In this document: positions 46,934 to 57,000 of the stretch, one piece after another
How the letters are laid out: the number at the start of each line of letters is the position of its first letter
Numbering within the stretch: position 1 is the first letter of the stretch
NCBI GenBank assembly: GCA_023954195.1
Contig: JAMLIK010000001.1
Coordinates: 1,290,628-1,354,627 of the forward strand
DNA from: Xanthobacteraceae bacterium
GTDB lineage: Bacteria; Pseudomonadota; Alphaproteobacteria; Rhizobiales; Xanthobacteraceae
DNA: 64,000 nucleotides
Direction of reading: 5' to 3'
The notes under the pieces: model-generated
Told to the model about the DNA's origin: nothing
The model's database searches: none
The model's input: only the letters and a program-made list of their open reading frames with translations
Translations under genes and position numbers: made by a program

Positions 46934-47833
46934 ATGCCGCAGATCGGCCTGACGCTCGGACCGCTGTTCTTCCACTGGCCGGCGGAGCGCTTGCGGGATT
47001 TCTACAATCGCATCGCCGACGAAGCGCCGGTGGACCGCGTCCATATCGGCGAGGTGGTGTGCGGCAAGCGCATGCCGTTTTCCGATCCGGTCTGGCCGGA
47101 GATCATCGGGCGGCTGGAGAGCGGCGGCAAGGAGGTGGTGCTGTCGACGCTGGCGGCGCCCACCACCGTGCGCGAGCGCCGCTCGATCGAGGAGTTCTGC
47201 GCCGACGAAAGACTCGTGGAGATCAACGACGTCACCGCGCTGCCCGCCCGCGGCGGCAGGCCGTTCGTGATCGGACCGCTCGTCAACGTCTATAATGAGG
47301 CGACCGCGCGCTTCCTCATTCGCCACGGCGCGACCACCATCTGCCCGCCGGTGGAGGTTTCCCTGAAAACCACGGGCACGATCGCCGCGGCCTGTCCCGA
47401 AACCGTGTTCGAGGTTTTTGCGTTCGGCCGGCTGCCGCTCGCCCTGTCGGGACGCTGTTACCATGCGCGGCTTCATGGGCTGCACAAGGATTCGTGCCAG
47501 TTCACCTGCGAACAGGACCCCGACGGCCTCGCCGTCGACACGCTCGACGACCAGCCGTTCCTCGCCATCAACGGCATCCAGACGCTGTCGGCGCAGGTGC
47601 ACGCGGTGCTGACGGAGCCGGCGGATCTGGCCGCGCTCGGCATCGGGCGATTGCGGCTTTCCCCGCATGGCTGCGACATGGTGGAGGTGGCGCGAACCTA
47701 TCGCGCGCTGCTCGACGGACGGCAGGATCCGGAAGGCGCGCGCGTCGCGCTCACGCGTCTCGGCCTGCCCGGAGATCTGGTGGACGGCTATGCGAGAGGC
47801 CAGGCCGGATCGCGCCCGGTCGTTCATGCCTGA
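46934..47833 (+). CDS. ubiV: UbiV, U32-family ring hydroxylation subunit
   Basis: A 299-residue partner of UbiU. Candidate [4Fe-4S] ligands are Cys43 (GEVVCGKRMPF), Cys175, Cys188 and Cys192 (LSGRCYHARL, DSCQFTCEQD); the 13- and 4-residue spacings match the E. coli protein. GGAGGGAGG precedes the ATG at 46934, which is chosen over an upstream in-frame codon lacking such a site. mogA follows 12 bases later, linking quinone synthesis to molybdenum-cofactor synthesis in one transcript. Confidence 0.93.
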   Translation: MPQIGLTLGPLFFHWPAERLRDFYNRIADEAPVDRVHIGEVVCGKRMPFSDPVWPEIIGRLESGGKEVVLSTLAAPTTVRERRSIEEFCADERLVEINDVTALPARGGRPFVIGPLVNVYNEATARFLIRHGATTICPPVEVSLKTTGTIAAACPETVFEVFAFGRLPLALSGRCYHARLHGLHKDSCQFTCEQDPDGLAVDTLDDQPFLAINGIQTLSAQVHAVLTEPADLAALGIGRLRLSPHGCDMVEVARTYRALLDGRQDPEGARVALTRLGLPGDLVDGYARGQAGSRPVVHA

Positions 47834-47845
47834 GGAGCACGACAC

Positions 47846-48385
47846 ATGACGCGCATCGCCATCCTGACCGTGTCGGACCGCGCCAGTCGCGGCGAGTACG
47901 AGGACCTCGGCGGCCCCGCCGTGGAACGCTGGCTGCGCGCCGCGGTGGCGAGCCCGTGCGACTACCGGCGCCGTATCGTCGCGGACGGGCGCGACAGCGT
48001 TCGCGACGCCTTGGCGGAGCTTTGCGACGAGGACGGCGCCGATCTGGTGCTGACCACCGGAGGCACCGGCCCGGCGCCGCGCGACCTGACCCCCGAAGCG
48101 ATGCGCGATGTCATCACCAAGGAGCTTCCGGGCTTCGGCGAACTGATGCGTCGGGTCAGCCTGTCGCAGGTTCCGACCGCCATCCTGTCGCGGCAGACCG
48201 CCGGCATTCGCGGCCGCACGCTGATTATCAATCTGCCCGGAAAACCGTCGGCCATCGATGTCTGCCTTGCCGCCGTCTTTCCCGCGATCCCCTATTGCCT
48301 CGAACTGATCGGCGCAGGGCCCATCGTGCCGTCAGGCGTCGGCGACGGCTCGCGGACGAGCCCGCGCCTCGGCGTCGGGCCGTAG
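47846..48385 (+). CDS. mogA: Molybdopterin adenylyltransferase MogA
   Basis: A 179-residue enzyme that adenylates molybdopterin before metal insertion by MoeA. Motifs: ILTVSDRASRGEYEDLGGPA, the nucleotide loop LVLTTGGTGPAPRDLTPEAM and PGFGELMRRVSLSQVPTAIL. It is the last gene of the ubiT-U-V transcript and converges on the DUF2478/moeA/nar operon, overlapping the DUF2478 gene by 54 bases at the 3' ends. MogA and MoeA, consecutive enzymes of one pathway, thus come from two operons that meet here. Confidence 0.92.
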   Translation: MTRIAILTVSDRASRGEYEDLGGPAVERWLRAAVASPCDYRRRIVADGRDSVRDALAELCDEDGADLVLTTGGTGPAPRDLTPEAMRDVITKELPGFGELMRRVSLSQVPTAILSRQTAGIRGRTLIINLPGKPSAIDVCLAAVFPAIPYCLELIGAGPIVPSGVGDGSRTSPRLGVGP

Positions 48386-48919
48386 ATCTTCGGACCGTGG
48401 CCCGGTGGTCGCGCCGGCTCCGGTCCGCATCGCGAAACACCAGTCCGCGACGGCGGCGGCGTCGGGCGGCAATTCAAGCGCCATTCCGCCGGCGAAGGCG
48501 AGGAACGCCGGCAGGTTCAGCCCGTTCACGCCGACCAGCACCGGCAGGCCGCGCTCCAGCGCGTCGGCGATCGACGGCGCGAGACCTTTGCCTTCCGCTT
48601 CCTGCTTGCCGAACTTGTTGACCACCAGCAGTTCGGCCCGCTCCAGCGCGCCCGCGACCCACAGCACCGATTGCTCCAGCGCGCCCGCGTCCAGCCGGCA
48701 GCCGCGCGCTTCCGCGCCGCGGTCCACGCTGATGCGCACCGTCGGCCCGTCGGGCAGCAGACGCAGATCCATGTCGCAGCGCGGACGGTCGCGCCGCTCG
48801 ATATTGGTCTGCACGGTCCCCGCCAGGGCCATGCCTTGCGCTTCCAGCCGTTCAACGACGTCGGCCAGCAGCAGGTCGATCCGGCCCTTTCCCTGCACGC
48901 TCACATAGCCGAGTTTCAT
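48332..48919 (-). CDS. DUF2478 family nucleotide-binding-like protein
   Basis: A 195-residue protein of the DUF2478 family, often found in molybdenum-related clusters and resembling P-loop NTPases such as THEP1/MobB, but with a weak glycine loop (YVSVQGKGRIDLL). Recognisable are WVAGALERAELLVVNKFGKQ, where NKFGK is characteristic, and VLVGVNGLNLPAFLAFAGG. The function is unknown; a role in molybdenum-cofactor handling is inferred from the position after moeA. Last gene of the nar operon; its 3' end overlaps convergent mogA. Confidence 0.83.
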   Translation of the reverse strand: MKLGYVSVQGKGRIDLLLADVVERLEAQGMALAGTVQTNIERRDRPRCDMDLRLLPDGPTVRISVDRGAEARGCRLDAGALEQSVLWVAGALERAELLVVNKFGKQEAEGKGLAPSIADALERGLPVLVGVNGLNLPAFLAFAGGMALELPPDAAAVADWCFAMRTGAGATTGPRSEDLRPDAEARARPRAVADA

Positions 48920-48940
48920 CGTCAGGTTTCCTTGCGTCTC

Positions 48941-50221
48941 TCAGTCCACGAAGGGGATGAACTCCAGCATGTCGTCTTGCCGGATGCGATCGGTTTCGGA
49001 CGGAATCAGCAGCAATCCGTCGGCCTGCGCCAGCAGCGCCACCCGGTGCGACACCTCGAACGCCATCGCGTTCACCGTGCGGACGCCATGGCCGTCATAG
49101 TCGCCGAGCCGCACCGGCAGGAATTCGCAGCGTCCCGGCTGCCGCGCCCGTTCGAAACCGGCGCGCACGATGATGCGGCGCGGGCCGCCGTCGGTAATTC
49201 CCGCCAGGGCCTCGGCGATGCGCGCGCCGATCACATGCCAGCAGACGAAAGCCGCGACCGGATTGCCCGGCAGGCCGAGATAGAGCGCCTTGCCGATCCG
49301 TCCGATCATCAGCGGCTTGCCGGGCTTCATCGCCACCTTCATCACCTGAACGGTGCCGCCCGCGGCGCTCAGAACCGCCGGCATGTGGTCCTCGTCGCCG
49401 ACCGAAACCCCGCCAGTGCTGACCACCAGGTCGGCATCGCGCGACGCTTGTTCCAGGGCTTTCCGCAACCGGGCGGGCCGGTCCGGGACCGCGCCGATAT
49501 CGATGGCCTTGACCCAGGGCAGCGCCAGCGCCCCCCGCAACAACGCGCGGTTGGCGTTCCAGATCTGCCCCGGAGACAGCGGCGCGCCGGGCGCGCGCAA
49601 TTCGGAGCCGGTGTTGAAGAAGGCGACGCGCAGGCGACGCCGAACCGTGACCTCGCCGCAGCCGGTGGCGGCCAATAGCGCCGCCACGCGCGGACTGACG
49701 CGCCGCCCTGCGGGCATGATCTCGGCCCCGACGGCGAGATCATCGCCGGCGCGCCGGATGTTCTCGCCGCGTCGCGGCCGCTGCTCCAGCCGGACCGCGC
49801 GTCCCTCCGGTCGCGTCCGTTCCTGGGCGACCACGGCGTCGCAGCCGGGCGGCACCGGCGCGCCGGTGAAAATGCGGAAGGCGGCGCCCGCCGGCAGCGG
49901 CGCGTCGCCGGGATCGCCGGCCGCCACGCGCCCGGCCAGCGGCAAGCGCCACGGTCCCTTGCCGGCGAGGTCGGCGCGGCGCACCGCATAGCCGTCCATC
50001 GCGGCATTGTCGAACATCGGCAGCGAACGTCCCGCGCGCACCGAATCCGCGAGCACCCGGCCATGGGCCTTGTCGAGCGGCAGCGTTTCGCTCTGCTCCA
50101 CCGGCGCGGCCAGCGCCAGCCCACGATTGAGCGCGACGCCGACGGAAACCAACTGGCCCGGTTTCGGGTCGGCGTCGCAATCGCAATAGAACGGATCCGA
50201 GAGAGTGACCGGAGAGGTCAT
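48941..50221 (-). CDS. moeA: Molybdopterin molybdenumtransferase MoeA
   Basis: A 426-residue enzyme that inserts molybdate into adenylated molybdopterin. Family motifs are MFDNAAMDGYAVRRADL, RIFTGAPVPPGCDAVVAQE, the MogA-like loop VVSTGGVSVGDEDHM and YLGLPGNPVAAFVCWHV. A short extra N-terminus (about 30 residues with a CDCD motif) precedes the normal start. It overlaps the parvulin gene by four bases and is part of the nar operon, so cofactor supply rises with nitrate reductase. A second housekeeping copy elsewhere in the genome is possible. Confidence 0.93.
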   Translation of the reverse strand: MTSPVTLSDPFYCDCDADPKPGQLVSVGVALNRGLALAAPVEQSETLPLDKAHGRVLADSVRAGRSLPMFDNAAMDGYAVRRADLAGKGPWRLPLAGRVAAGDPGDAPLPAGAAFRIFTGAPVPPGCDAVVAQERTRPEGRAVRLEQRPRRGENIRRAGDDLAVGAEIMPAGRRVSPRVAALLAATGCGEVTVRRRLRVAFFNTGSELRAPGAPLSPGQIWNANRALLRGALALPWVKAIDIGAVPDRPARLRKALEQASRDADLVVSTGGVSVGDEDHMPAVLSAAGGTVQVMKVAMKPGKPLMIGRIGKALYLGLPGNPVAAFVCWHVIGARIAEALAGITDGGPRRIIVRAGFERARQPGRCEFLPVRLGDYDGHGVRTVNAMAFEVSHRVALLAQADGLLLIPSETDRIRQDDMLEFIPFVD

Positions 50222-51054
50222 GCCGACTGCCTCACCTCCGTCGCGGTTGTCTCAGTGAGATCGACGCCGGTGATTTCGGCGCGCGCCGCCAGCGCTTCGA
50301 CATAGGCGCGGCTACAGCGCACCCAGTCCGCCTTTTCCTGCGCCTGGCGCAGATGCGGCAGCACGGCGGCGAAGGGCAGCACCTCGCCCTGCGCCCGCGC
50401 GTCCAGCCGGATCAGATGGAAGCCGTAGCGGCTTTCCAGCGGCGCATCGGACATGCCGCCTTCCGCCATCTCGCACAGCGCCGCCTCGAATTCCGGCACC
50501 GTATCGCCCGAGGCGAGTTGACCGAGCAGGCCGCCATTGGCGCGCGAGGGACACGCGCTGTACTCCGCCGCCAGCGCGGCGAAGCGGCGCGGATCGCGTC
50601 GCAGTTCGGCGAGCACCTTTTCGGCGCTGGCGCGGGCGGCGGCGCGGGCCTCGGCATCGTCGGGCGCGGCGGGAAACAGGATGTGCGCGGCCTCGAACAG
50701 CGACGGCCCTCGGAAACGATCCGGCGCATGGTCGTAAATCGCGCGCAGCCGCGCCTCGTCGATCTCGGCTGGCGCAATGGCGCTTTCGAGAAGCTGGCGG
50801 ATCAACGCTTCCTCATCCGTCTCCCATTGCCCTTCGGCCAACTCGATCGGCGCCGGCGCGATGGCCCGCGCCCGCGCCTCCTGCAACAGCACCTCGCGCA
50901 GCACCAGCGCCCGCGCCGCCGCCTTCCAGGCCAAGGCGGGCTTGCGTTTCGGGGCCGGATGGTTTTGCGCTTCGGCGGCGATCCGTTCGGCGGCGATCAC
51001 GATGCCGTTGACGGTAACCGGCACCGGCGCGCGGGTCAAATCGATGATTCTCAT
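50218..51054 (-). CDS. Parvulin-type peptidyl-prolyl isomerase in the nar operon
   Basis: A 278-residue protein with a rotamase domain at about residues 125-225 (FEAAHILFPAAPDDAEARAA, GGLLGQLASGDTVPEFEAAL and YGFHLIRLDARAQGEVLPF) after a helical SurA/NifM-like N-terminus. It has no signal peptide, so it would act in the cytoplasm, consistent with helping assembly of the cytoplasmic NarGH complex. The start is the ATG at 51054, overlapping the narI stop by four bases. Similar isomerases follow nar genes in other denitrifiers, so the linkage appears conserved. Confidence 0.85.
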   Translation of the reverse strand: MRIIDLTRAPVPVTVNGIVIAAERIAAEAQNHPAPKRKPALAWKAAARALVLREVLLQEARARAIAPAPIELAEGQWETDEEALIRQLLESAIAPAEIDEARLRAIYDHAPDRFRGPSLFEAAHILFPAAPDDAEARAAARASAEKVLAELRRDPRRFAALAAEYSACPSRANGGLLGQLASGDTVPEFEAALCEMAEGGMSDAPLESRYGFHLIRLDARAQGEVLPFAAVLPHLRQAQEKADWVRCSRAYVEALAARAEITGVDLTETTATEVRQSA

Positions 51055-51788
51055 TCGCCCGGCTCCATGCGAGGGCTCGGCAGCGGCGCCAGCCCGGTGC
51101 GCGCCGGCCTCGCCCCCCGCCGCGAGCGCACGATCTGATAACCCGGCCGCCACAGATAGCGCACCGGCGCGGAAAAGATATGGACCAGCCGCGTGAACGG
51201 GAACAGCAGGAAGATGGTCAGGCCGAGCACGATATGCGTCTTGAACAGCCAGTGGACATTGGTGATGTAGTCCGCCGCGCCGCCTTGCAGATAGATGATG
51301 GCCTGCGCCCAGTTCATGAACTTCACCATCTCGTGCCCGTCGAGATGCTTGAGCGAGACGACGATGGTCGCGAGTCCCAGCAGCAGCTGCGCCATCAGCA
51401 GCACCATGATGCCGGTGTCCGCCAGGGTGGAATTGGCGCGGATGCGCGGATCGAACAGCCTGCGGTGCAGCAGAAGCGCGCCGCCGATCAGCGCCATGAT
51501 GCCGGCGATGCCGCCGCCGGTGACGGCGAGGATCTGCTTGGCGCCATGGCTGATGCCCATCATGTCGAAGGTGCGGATCGGCGTCAGCAGCCCGACCAGA
51601 TGGCCAAAGAAAATCACCAGCACGCCGACGTGGAACAGCACCGAGCCGAGAACGAACTGGCGCTTGCGCAGCAACTGGCTCGACCGCGATTTCCAGGTGA
51701 AGGGATCGCGCTCGTAGCGGGCGATGCTGGCCATCACCATCACCGTGATGGCGATGTAGGGATAAATGCCGAAAAGGAAATTGTGCAT
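51051..51788 (-). CDS. narI: Respiratory nitrate reductase gamma subunit (cytochrome b) NarI
   Basis: A 245-residue membrane subunit with five hydrophobic helices that takes electrons from quinol through two b-type hemes. Heme-ligand histidines are visible in VLFHVGVLVIFFGHLVGLLT and in VHWLFKTHIVLGLTIFLLFP. The ATG at 51788 (MHNFLFGIYPYIAITVMV) starts at the correct family position; the longer frame would read back into narJ. Last of the four structural genes narGHJI. Confidence 0.95.
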   Translation of the reverse strand: MHNFLFGIYPYIAITVMVMASIARYERDPFTWKSRSSQLLRKRQFVLGSVLFHVGVLVIFFGHLVGLLTPIRTFDMMGISHGAKQILAVTGGGIAGIMALIGGALLLHRRLFDPRIRANSTLADTGIMVLLMAQLLLGLATIVVSLKHLDGHEMVKFMNWAQAIIYLQGGAADYITNVHWLFKTHIVLGLTIFLLFPFTRLVHIFSAPVRYLWRPGYQIVRSRRGARPARTGLAPLPSPRMEPGE

Positions 51789-51801
51789 CGTCGCCTCCAG
51801 T

Positions 51802-52488
51802 TCACTGCATATTAGGCGCTGGCGACAGATCCATGCGCGCGAGGATGTCGCGGCTGACCGGGCAGCCCGCGTCCGGATCCGGCGCGAAGGTGACCTGGGC
51901 CTCCTCCCACACCGCGTCGAGCGCGGCGAGATCCTCGGGGTTGTCATCCGTCTCGGACAACAGCGCCCGCGCCTCCTCGGTCCTCGGGTCGGCCGAGGCG
52001 AACGTCACCAGCGCGTCCAGCACCGCCGCATAGGCCGCCTCGCGCCGCGTCAGCCGCTCCGCCAGCGCGACCAGGATATGACCGGCATCGGCGAGGATGT
52101 CGCGGGCTTCCGCGGCGGGCCGGGTGGAGAGGAACTCCAGCAGCACCGGCAGGTGGTCGGGCAATTCGGATCCCGCCAGATCGAAGCCGCCGGCGCGATA
52201 GGTTTCAAGCAGATCGACCATCGCCCCGCCGCGATCGCGGCTCTCGCCGTGGATGTGCTCGAACAGGTTCAGCGACAGCGTGCGCGAGCGGTCGAACAAC
52301 AGCACGTAACGCTCTTGAAGATTGTAGAGGTCATCACCCTCCAGCGAGGCGAGCAGCGGCGCGAGCGAAGCGACCGCGGCGCGCGGCAACAGGCCCTCAT
52401 TGAGCGCCGCGCGGATCGCCGGGACCGCCAATTGCAGGTCGCGGCTCGGATAGCTGAGCAGGGCCGACAGCGCCTTGAAGGTCCTCAT
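51802..52488 (-). CDS. narJ: Nitrate reductase assembly chaperone NarJ
   Basis: A 228-residue all-helical chaperone that holds the NarGH precursor while the molybdenum cofactor is inserted. Family features: FKALSALLSYPSRDLQLAVP at the start, YVLLFDRSRTLSLNLFEHIH and GESRDRGGAMVDLLETYRAG. Its start overlaps the narH stop by four bases. Length is typical for NarJ. Confidence 0.94.
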   Translation of the reverse strand: MRTFKALSALLSYPSRDLQLAVPAIRAALNEGLLPRAAVASLAPLLASLEGDDLYNLQERYVLLFDRSRTLSLNLFEHIHGESRDRGGAMVDLLETYRAGGFDLAGSELPDHLPVLLEFLSTRPAAEARDILADAGHILVALAERLTRREAAYAAVLDALVTFASADPRTEEARALLSETDDNPEDLAALDAVWEEAQVTFAPDPDAGCPVSRDILARMDLSPAPNMQ

Positions 52489-54005
52489 GCGATGAACTCC
52501 TGCGGGCTGCGGAATTTCTTGGACCCGAACAGCGACTGGCCGGAATGCCCGCCCGAGCAGCCGTTGCCGTCGGTGAAGCCGCAGCCGCCGCGCAGGTCGT
52601 AGGCGTCCTCGACCAGTTCGCGATGGGTGGTCGGGATGACGAAGCGGTCCTCGTAATTAGCGATGGCGAGCAGCCGGTACATCTCGTCGATCTGCTGCGG
52701 CGCCAGGCCGACGCGCTTGGCGACGCCGAGATTGACGACGCCGTCCACCGTCTTGGAGCGCATATAGGCGCGCATCGCCAGCATGCGCTCCAGCGCCGAG
52801 ACGATCGGCGCCTCGTCGCCGGCGGTGAGCATGTTGGCGAGGTAACGCACCGGAATGCGCAGGGAGCGCACGTCGGGCATGTTGTCCTGCGCCGCGATCT
52901 TGCCCGCCTCGGCGGCGTTCTGGATCGGCGACAGCGGCGGCACGTACCAGACCATCGGCAGCGTGCGGTATTCGGGATGCAGCGGGAAGGCGATCTTCCA
53001 TTCCATCGCCATCTTCCAGATCGGCGATTTTTGCGCGCCCTTGATCCAGTCCTCCGGGATGCCTTCCGCGCGGGCGGCGGCGATCACTTGCGGATCGTTG
53101 GGATCGAGGAAGACGCCGAGCTGGGCGTCGTAGAGATCCTTCTCGTTGGCGACGCTCGCCGCCTCGGCGATGCGATCGGCGTCATAGAGCATCACGCCGA
53201 GATAGCGGATGCGGCCGACGCAGGTTTCCGAGCAGACCGTCGGCAGCCCGCTCTCCAGGCGCGGGTAGCACAGCGTGCACTTCTCGGATTTGCCGGTCGA
53301 CCAGTTGTAATAGATCTTCTTGTAGGGACAGCCGGACACGCACATGCGCCAGCCCCGGCACTTCTCCTGGTCGATCAGCACGACGCCGTCGTCCTCGCGC
53401 TTGTAGATCGCGCCCGAGGGGCAGGAGGCGACGCAGGCCGGGTTGAGGCAGTGCTCGCACAGCCTCGGCAGGTACATCATGAAGGTGTTTTCGTACTGGC
53501 CGTAGATTTCCTTCTGAATGCCCTCGAAGTTGTAGTCCTTCGAGCGCTTGGCGAACTCGCCGCCGAGGATTTCCTCCCAGTTCGGACCCCACTCGATCTT
53601 CTCCATGCGCTCGCCGGAAATCTTCGAGCGCGGCCGCGCGGTCGGAAACGCCTGCATCTCCGGCGCGGATTTCAGGTGGTCGTAGTCGAAGTCGAACGGC
53701 TCGTAGAAATCGTCGATCTCGGGCAGGTCGGGATTGGCGAAGATATTCGCCAGGATGCGCCATTTGCCGCCCTGCTTCGGCTGCAACGCGCCCGACTTGG
53801 TGCGGATCCAGCCGCCGTTCCAGCGCTTCTGGTTCTCCCAGTCCTTGGGATAGCCGATGCCGGGCTTGGTCTCGACATTGTTGAACCAGGCGTATTCGAC
53901 GCCTTCGCGGCTGGTCCAGACGTTCTTGCAGGTCACCGAGCAGGTGTGGCACCCGATGCACTTGTCGAGATTCAGCACCATACCGATCTGGGCACGTACC
54001 TTCAT
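52485..54005 (-). CDS. narH: Respiratory nitrate reductase beta subunit NarH
   Basis: A 506-residue iron-sulfur protein that wires NarI to NarG. Four cluster sites are visible: CIGCHTCSVTCK, CEHCLNPACVASCPSGAI, CRGWRMCVSGCPY (Trp replaces one Cys, as in the [3Fe-4S] site of the family) and CTLCYPRLESGLPTVC. The ATG at 54005 (MKVRAQIGMVLNLDKCIGCH) is the family start. It overlaps narG by four bases. Cytoplasmic side of the membrane; no export signal. Confidence 0.97.
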   Translation of the reverse strand: MKVRAQIGMVLNLDKCIGCHTCSVTCKNVWTSREGVEYAWFNNVETKPGIGYPKDWENQKRWNGGWIRTKSGALQPKQGGKWRILANIFANPDLPEIDDFYEPFDFDYDHLKSAPEMQAFPTARPRSKISGERMEKIEWGPNWEEILGGEFAKRSKDYNFEGIQKEIYGQYENTFMMYLPRLCEHCLNPACVASCPSGAIYKREDDGVVLIDQEKCRGWRMCVSGCPYKKIYYNWSTGKSEKCTLCYPRLESGLPTVCSETCVGRIRYLGVMLYDADRIAEAASVANEKDLYDAQLGVFLDPNDPQVIAAARAEGIPEDWIKGAQKSPIWKMAMEWKIAFPLHPEYRTLPMVWYVPPLSPIQNAAEAGKIAAQDNMPDVRSLRIPVRYLANMLTAGDEAPIVSALERMLAMRAYMRSKTVDGVVNLGVAKRVGLAPQQIDEMYRLLAIANYEDRFVIPTTHRELVEDAYDLRGGCGFTDGNGCSGGHSGQSLFGSKKFRSPQEFIA

Positions 54006-57000
54006 TCCGCGGCCTCCGTCACTTGGGTTGCGGGTCGGTCGAGCCAATCGACCTTGGACAATTTGCGCACGATCACGAACTCGTCGCGGTTGGAGCCGAC
54101 CGTGCCGTAATAGTTGAAGCCGTAGGCGAGCTGGGCGTAGCCGCCGATCATGTGGGTCGGCTTCAGCACGATGCGCGTGACCGAGTTGTGAATGCCGCCG
54201 CGCTTGCCGGTGAGCTGGCTGCCGGGCGTGTTCACGATCTTCTCCTGCGCGTGATACATGAACATCGAGCCTTCCTTCATGCGCTGGCTCACCACCGCGC
54301 GGGCGGTGATGGCGCCGTTGGCGTTGAAGACCTCGACCCAGTCGTTATCGACCAGTCCCGCCTTGCGGGCGTCGACCTCCGACAACCACACCACCGGCCC
54401 GCCCCGGTTGAGCGTCAGCATCAGGAGGTTGTCGGTGTAGGTGGAGTGGATGCCCCATTTCTGGTGCGGGGTCAGGAAGTTCAGCACCACGTGCGGCTCG
54501 TTCGCAGCGAGCGCGCGCGTCGCCGTCTCGCCGACCGTCTTCAGATCCACCGGCGGCCGCCAGGTGACGAAGCCCTCGCCGAAGGCGCGCATCCATTCAT
54601 GGTCCTGATAGAGCTGCTGGCGGCCGGTGACCGTGCGCCACGGGATCAATTCGTGGACGTTGGTCCAGCCGGCGTTATAGCAAACCTCCTCGCTTTCGAT
54701 TCCCGACCAGGTCGGCGAGGAGATGATCTTGCGCGGCTGGGCGGCGATGTCGCGGAAGCGGATCTTCTCGTCCTCCTTCACCTCCGCCAGATGCTTGTGA
54801 TCGCGGCCGGTGATCTTGCCGAGCGCCTGCCACGCCTTCACCGCCACCTCGCCGTTGGTCTCGGGCGCCAGCATCAGGATCATCTCGGCCGCGTCGATGG
54901 CGGTGTCGAGACGGGCCATCCCCTTGGTCACGCCGGCGTCGGTGACGGTGCCGTTCAGCGCCTTGAGATGATGGATCTCGTCCTTGGTATCCCAGGCGAT
55001 GCCCTTGCCGCCGTTGCCGACCTTCTCCATCAGCGGGCCGACCGCGGTGAACCGCTTGTAGAGGTTGGGATAGTCGCGCTCGATGGCGATATAGGCCGGC
55101 GCGGTGCGGCCGGGGATCAGGTCGCACTCGCCGCGCTTCCAGTCGCGCACCACGTTCTGCGCGATCTCGCCGGGACTGTCGTGCTGGAGCGGCAGTTGCA
55201 CCACGTCGGTCTCGACGCCGAGAATGCCGGGAGCGACCTCGGAGAATTTTTTGGCGATCGCCTTGAAGATTTCCCAGTCCGTCTTCGACTCGTAGGCGGG
55301 GTCCACCGCCGCCTGCAACGGATGAATGAACGGGTGCATGTCGGACGTGTTCATGTCGTCCTTCTCGTACCAGCTCGCGGTCGGCAGCACGATGTCGGCA
55401 TAGACCGCCGTCGTCGACATGCGGAAGTCGATCGTCACCAAGAGATCGAGCTTTCCTTCCGGCGCGTGATCGTGCCACACCGCCTCCGCCGGCTTCGCCT
55501 TGCCCTCGGCGCCGAGATCCTTGCCCTGCACGCCGTGATCGGTGCCGAGCAGGTGCTTGAGAAAATACTCGTGGCCCTTGCCGGAGGAGCCGAGCAGGTT
55601 CGAGCGCCACACGAACAGGTTGCGCGGCCAGTTCTCCGGTGCGTCCGGGTCCTCGCAGGACATCTGCAACGCGCCCGATTTCAGCCGCTCGGCGACATAG
55701 TCCTTGGCTTCGACGCCGGCTTCCTTCGCCGCGCGGCCGACCTCCAGCGGATTGGTCTTCAATTGCGGGGCCGATGGCAGCCAGCCCATGCGCTCGGCGC
55801 GGATGTTGAAATCGATCAGGCTGAGTTTCGTCCAGTCGCCCGCCGGCGCGGTGGGAGACAGGATTTCCTGCGTGCGCACCGTCTCGTAGCGCCACTGGTC
55901 GGTGTGGGCGTACCACGCCGAGGTCGCGTTCATGTGGCGCGGCGGCCGCGCCCAGTCCAGCGCGAAGGCGAGCGCGGTCCAGCCGGTTTGCGGGCGCAGT
56001 TTCTCCTGTCCCACGTAGTGCGACCAGCCGCCGCCGGACTGGCCGACGCAGCCGCACATCACCAGCATGTTGATGACGGCGCGGTAGTTCATGTCCATGT
56101 GGAACCAGTGGTTCATCGCCGCGCCGATGATGACCATGGAACGTCCGTTGGTCTTCTCGGCGTTGTCGGCGAATTCCCGCGCCACCTGGATGATCTTGTC
56201 GCGGCGGACGCCGGTGATGCGCTCGGCCCAGGCCGGCGTGAACGGCGTGTCGGCGTGGTAGTCGCGCGCGACATGGTCGCCGCCGAGCCCGCGGTCGAGG
56301 CTGTAATTGGCGCACAGCAGATCGAACACCGTGGCGACCAGCGCCTCCTCGCCGTCGGCGAGCTTGAGTCGCTTCACCGGCACGTTGCGGGTGAGAATTT
56401 CGCCGCGATCATCGACGGCGAAACCGTTGGTCGCAGCCCCGCCGAAATAGGGGAAGTCGACGCCGGCCACCTCGTCATGATCGGCCTTGTCGATCAGGCT
56501 GAGTTTCAGGCGGATGTCGTCCGCGCCCGCCTTCTCCTCCAGATTCCACTTGCCGCCCTCGCCCCAGCGGAAGCCGATCGAGCCGTTCGGCGCCACCACC
56601 TTGCCGGAGATCTCGTCGAGCCCGACCGTCTTCCACTCGGGATTGCTCGCCTCGCCCAGCCCTGAGGCGAAATCGGCCGCGCGCAACTGCCGGCCGGGAA
56701 CCAGCCGGTCGCCCTGCCGGTCGAGCCGCACCAGCATCGGCATGTCGGAATATTTGCGGCAGTAATCGACGAAATAAGGCACCTGCCGGTCGAGATGGAA
56801 TTCGCGCAGGATGACGTGACCGAAGGCCATGCCCAGCGCGGCGTCGGTGCCCTGCTTGGCGTTCAGCCAGATGTCGGAAAATTTGGCGGCTTCCGAATAG
56901 TCCGGGCAGATCACCGCGCTCTTGGTGCCCTTGTAGCGCACCTCGGTGTAGAAATGGGCGTCGGGCGTGCGCGTCTGCGGCACGTTCGATCCCCACAGCA

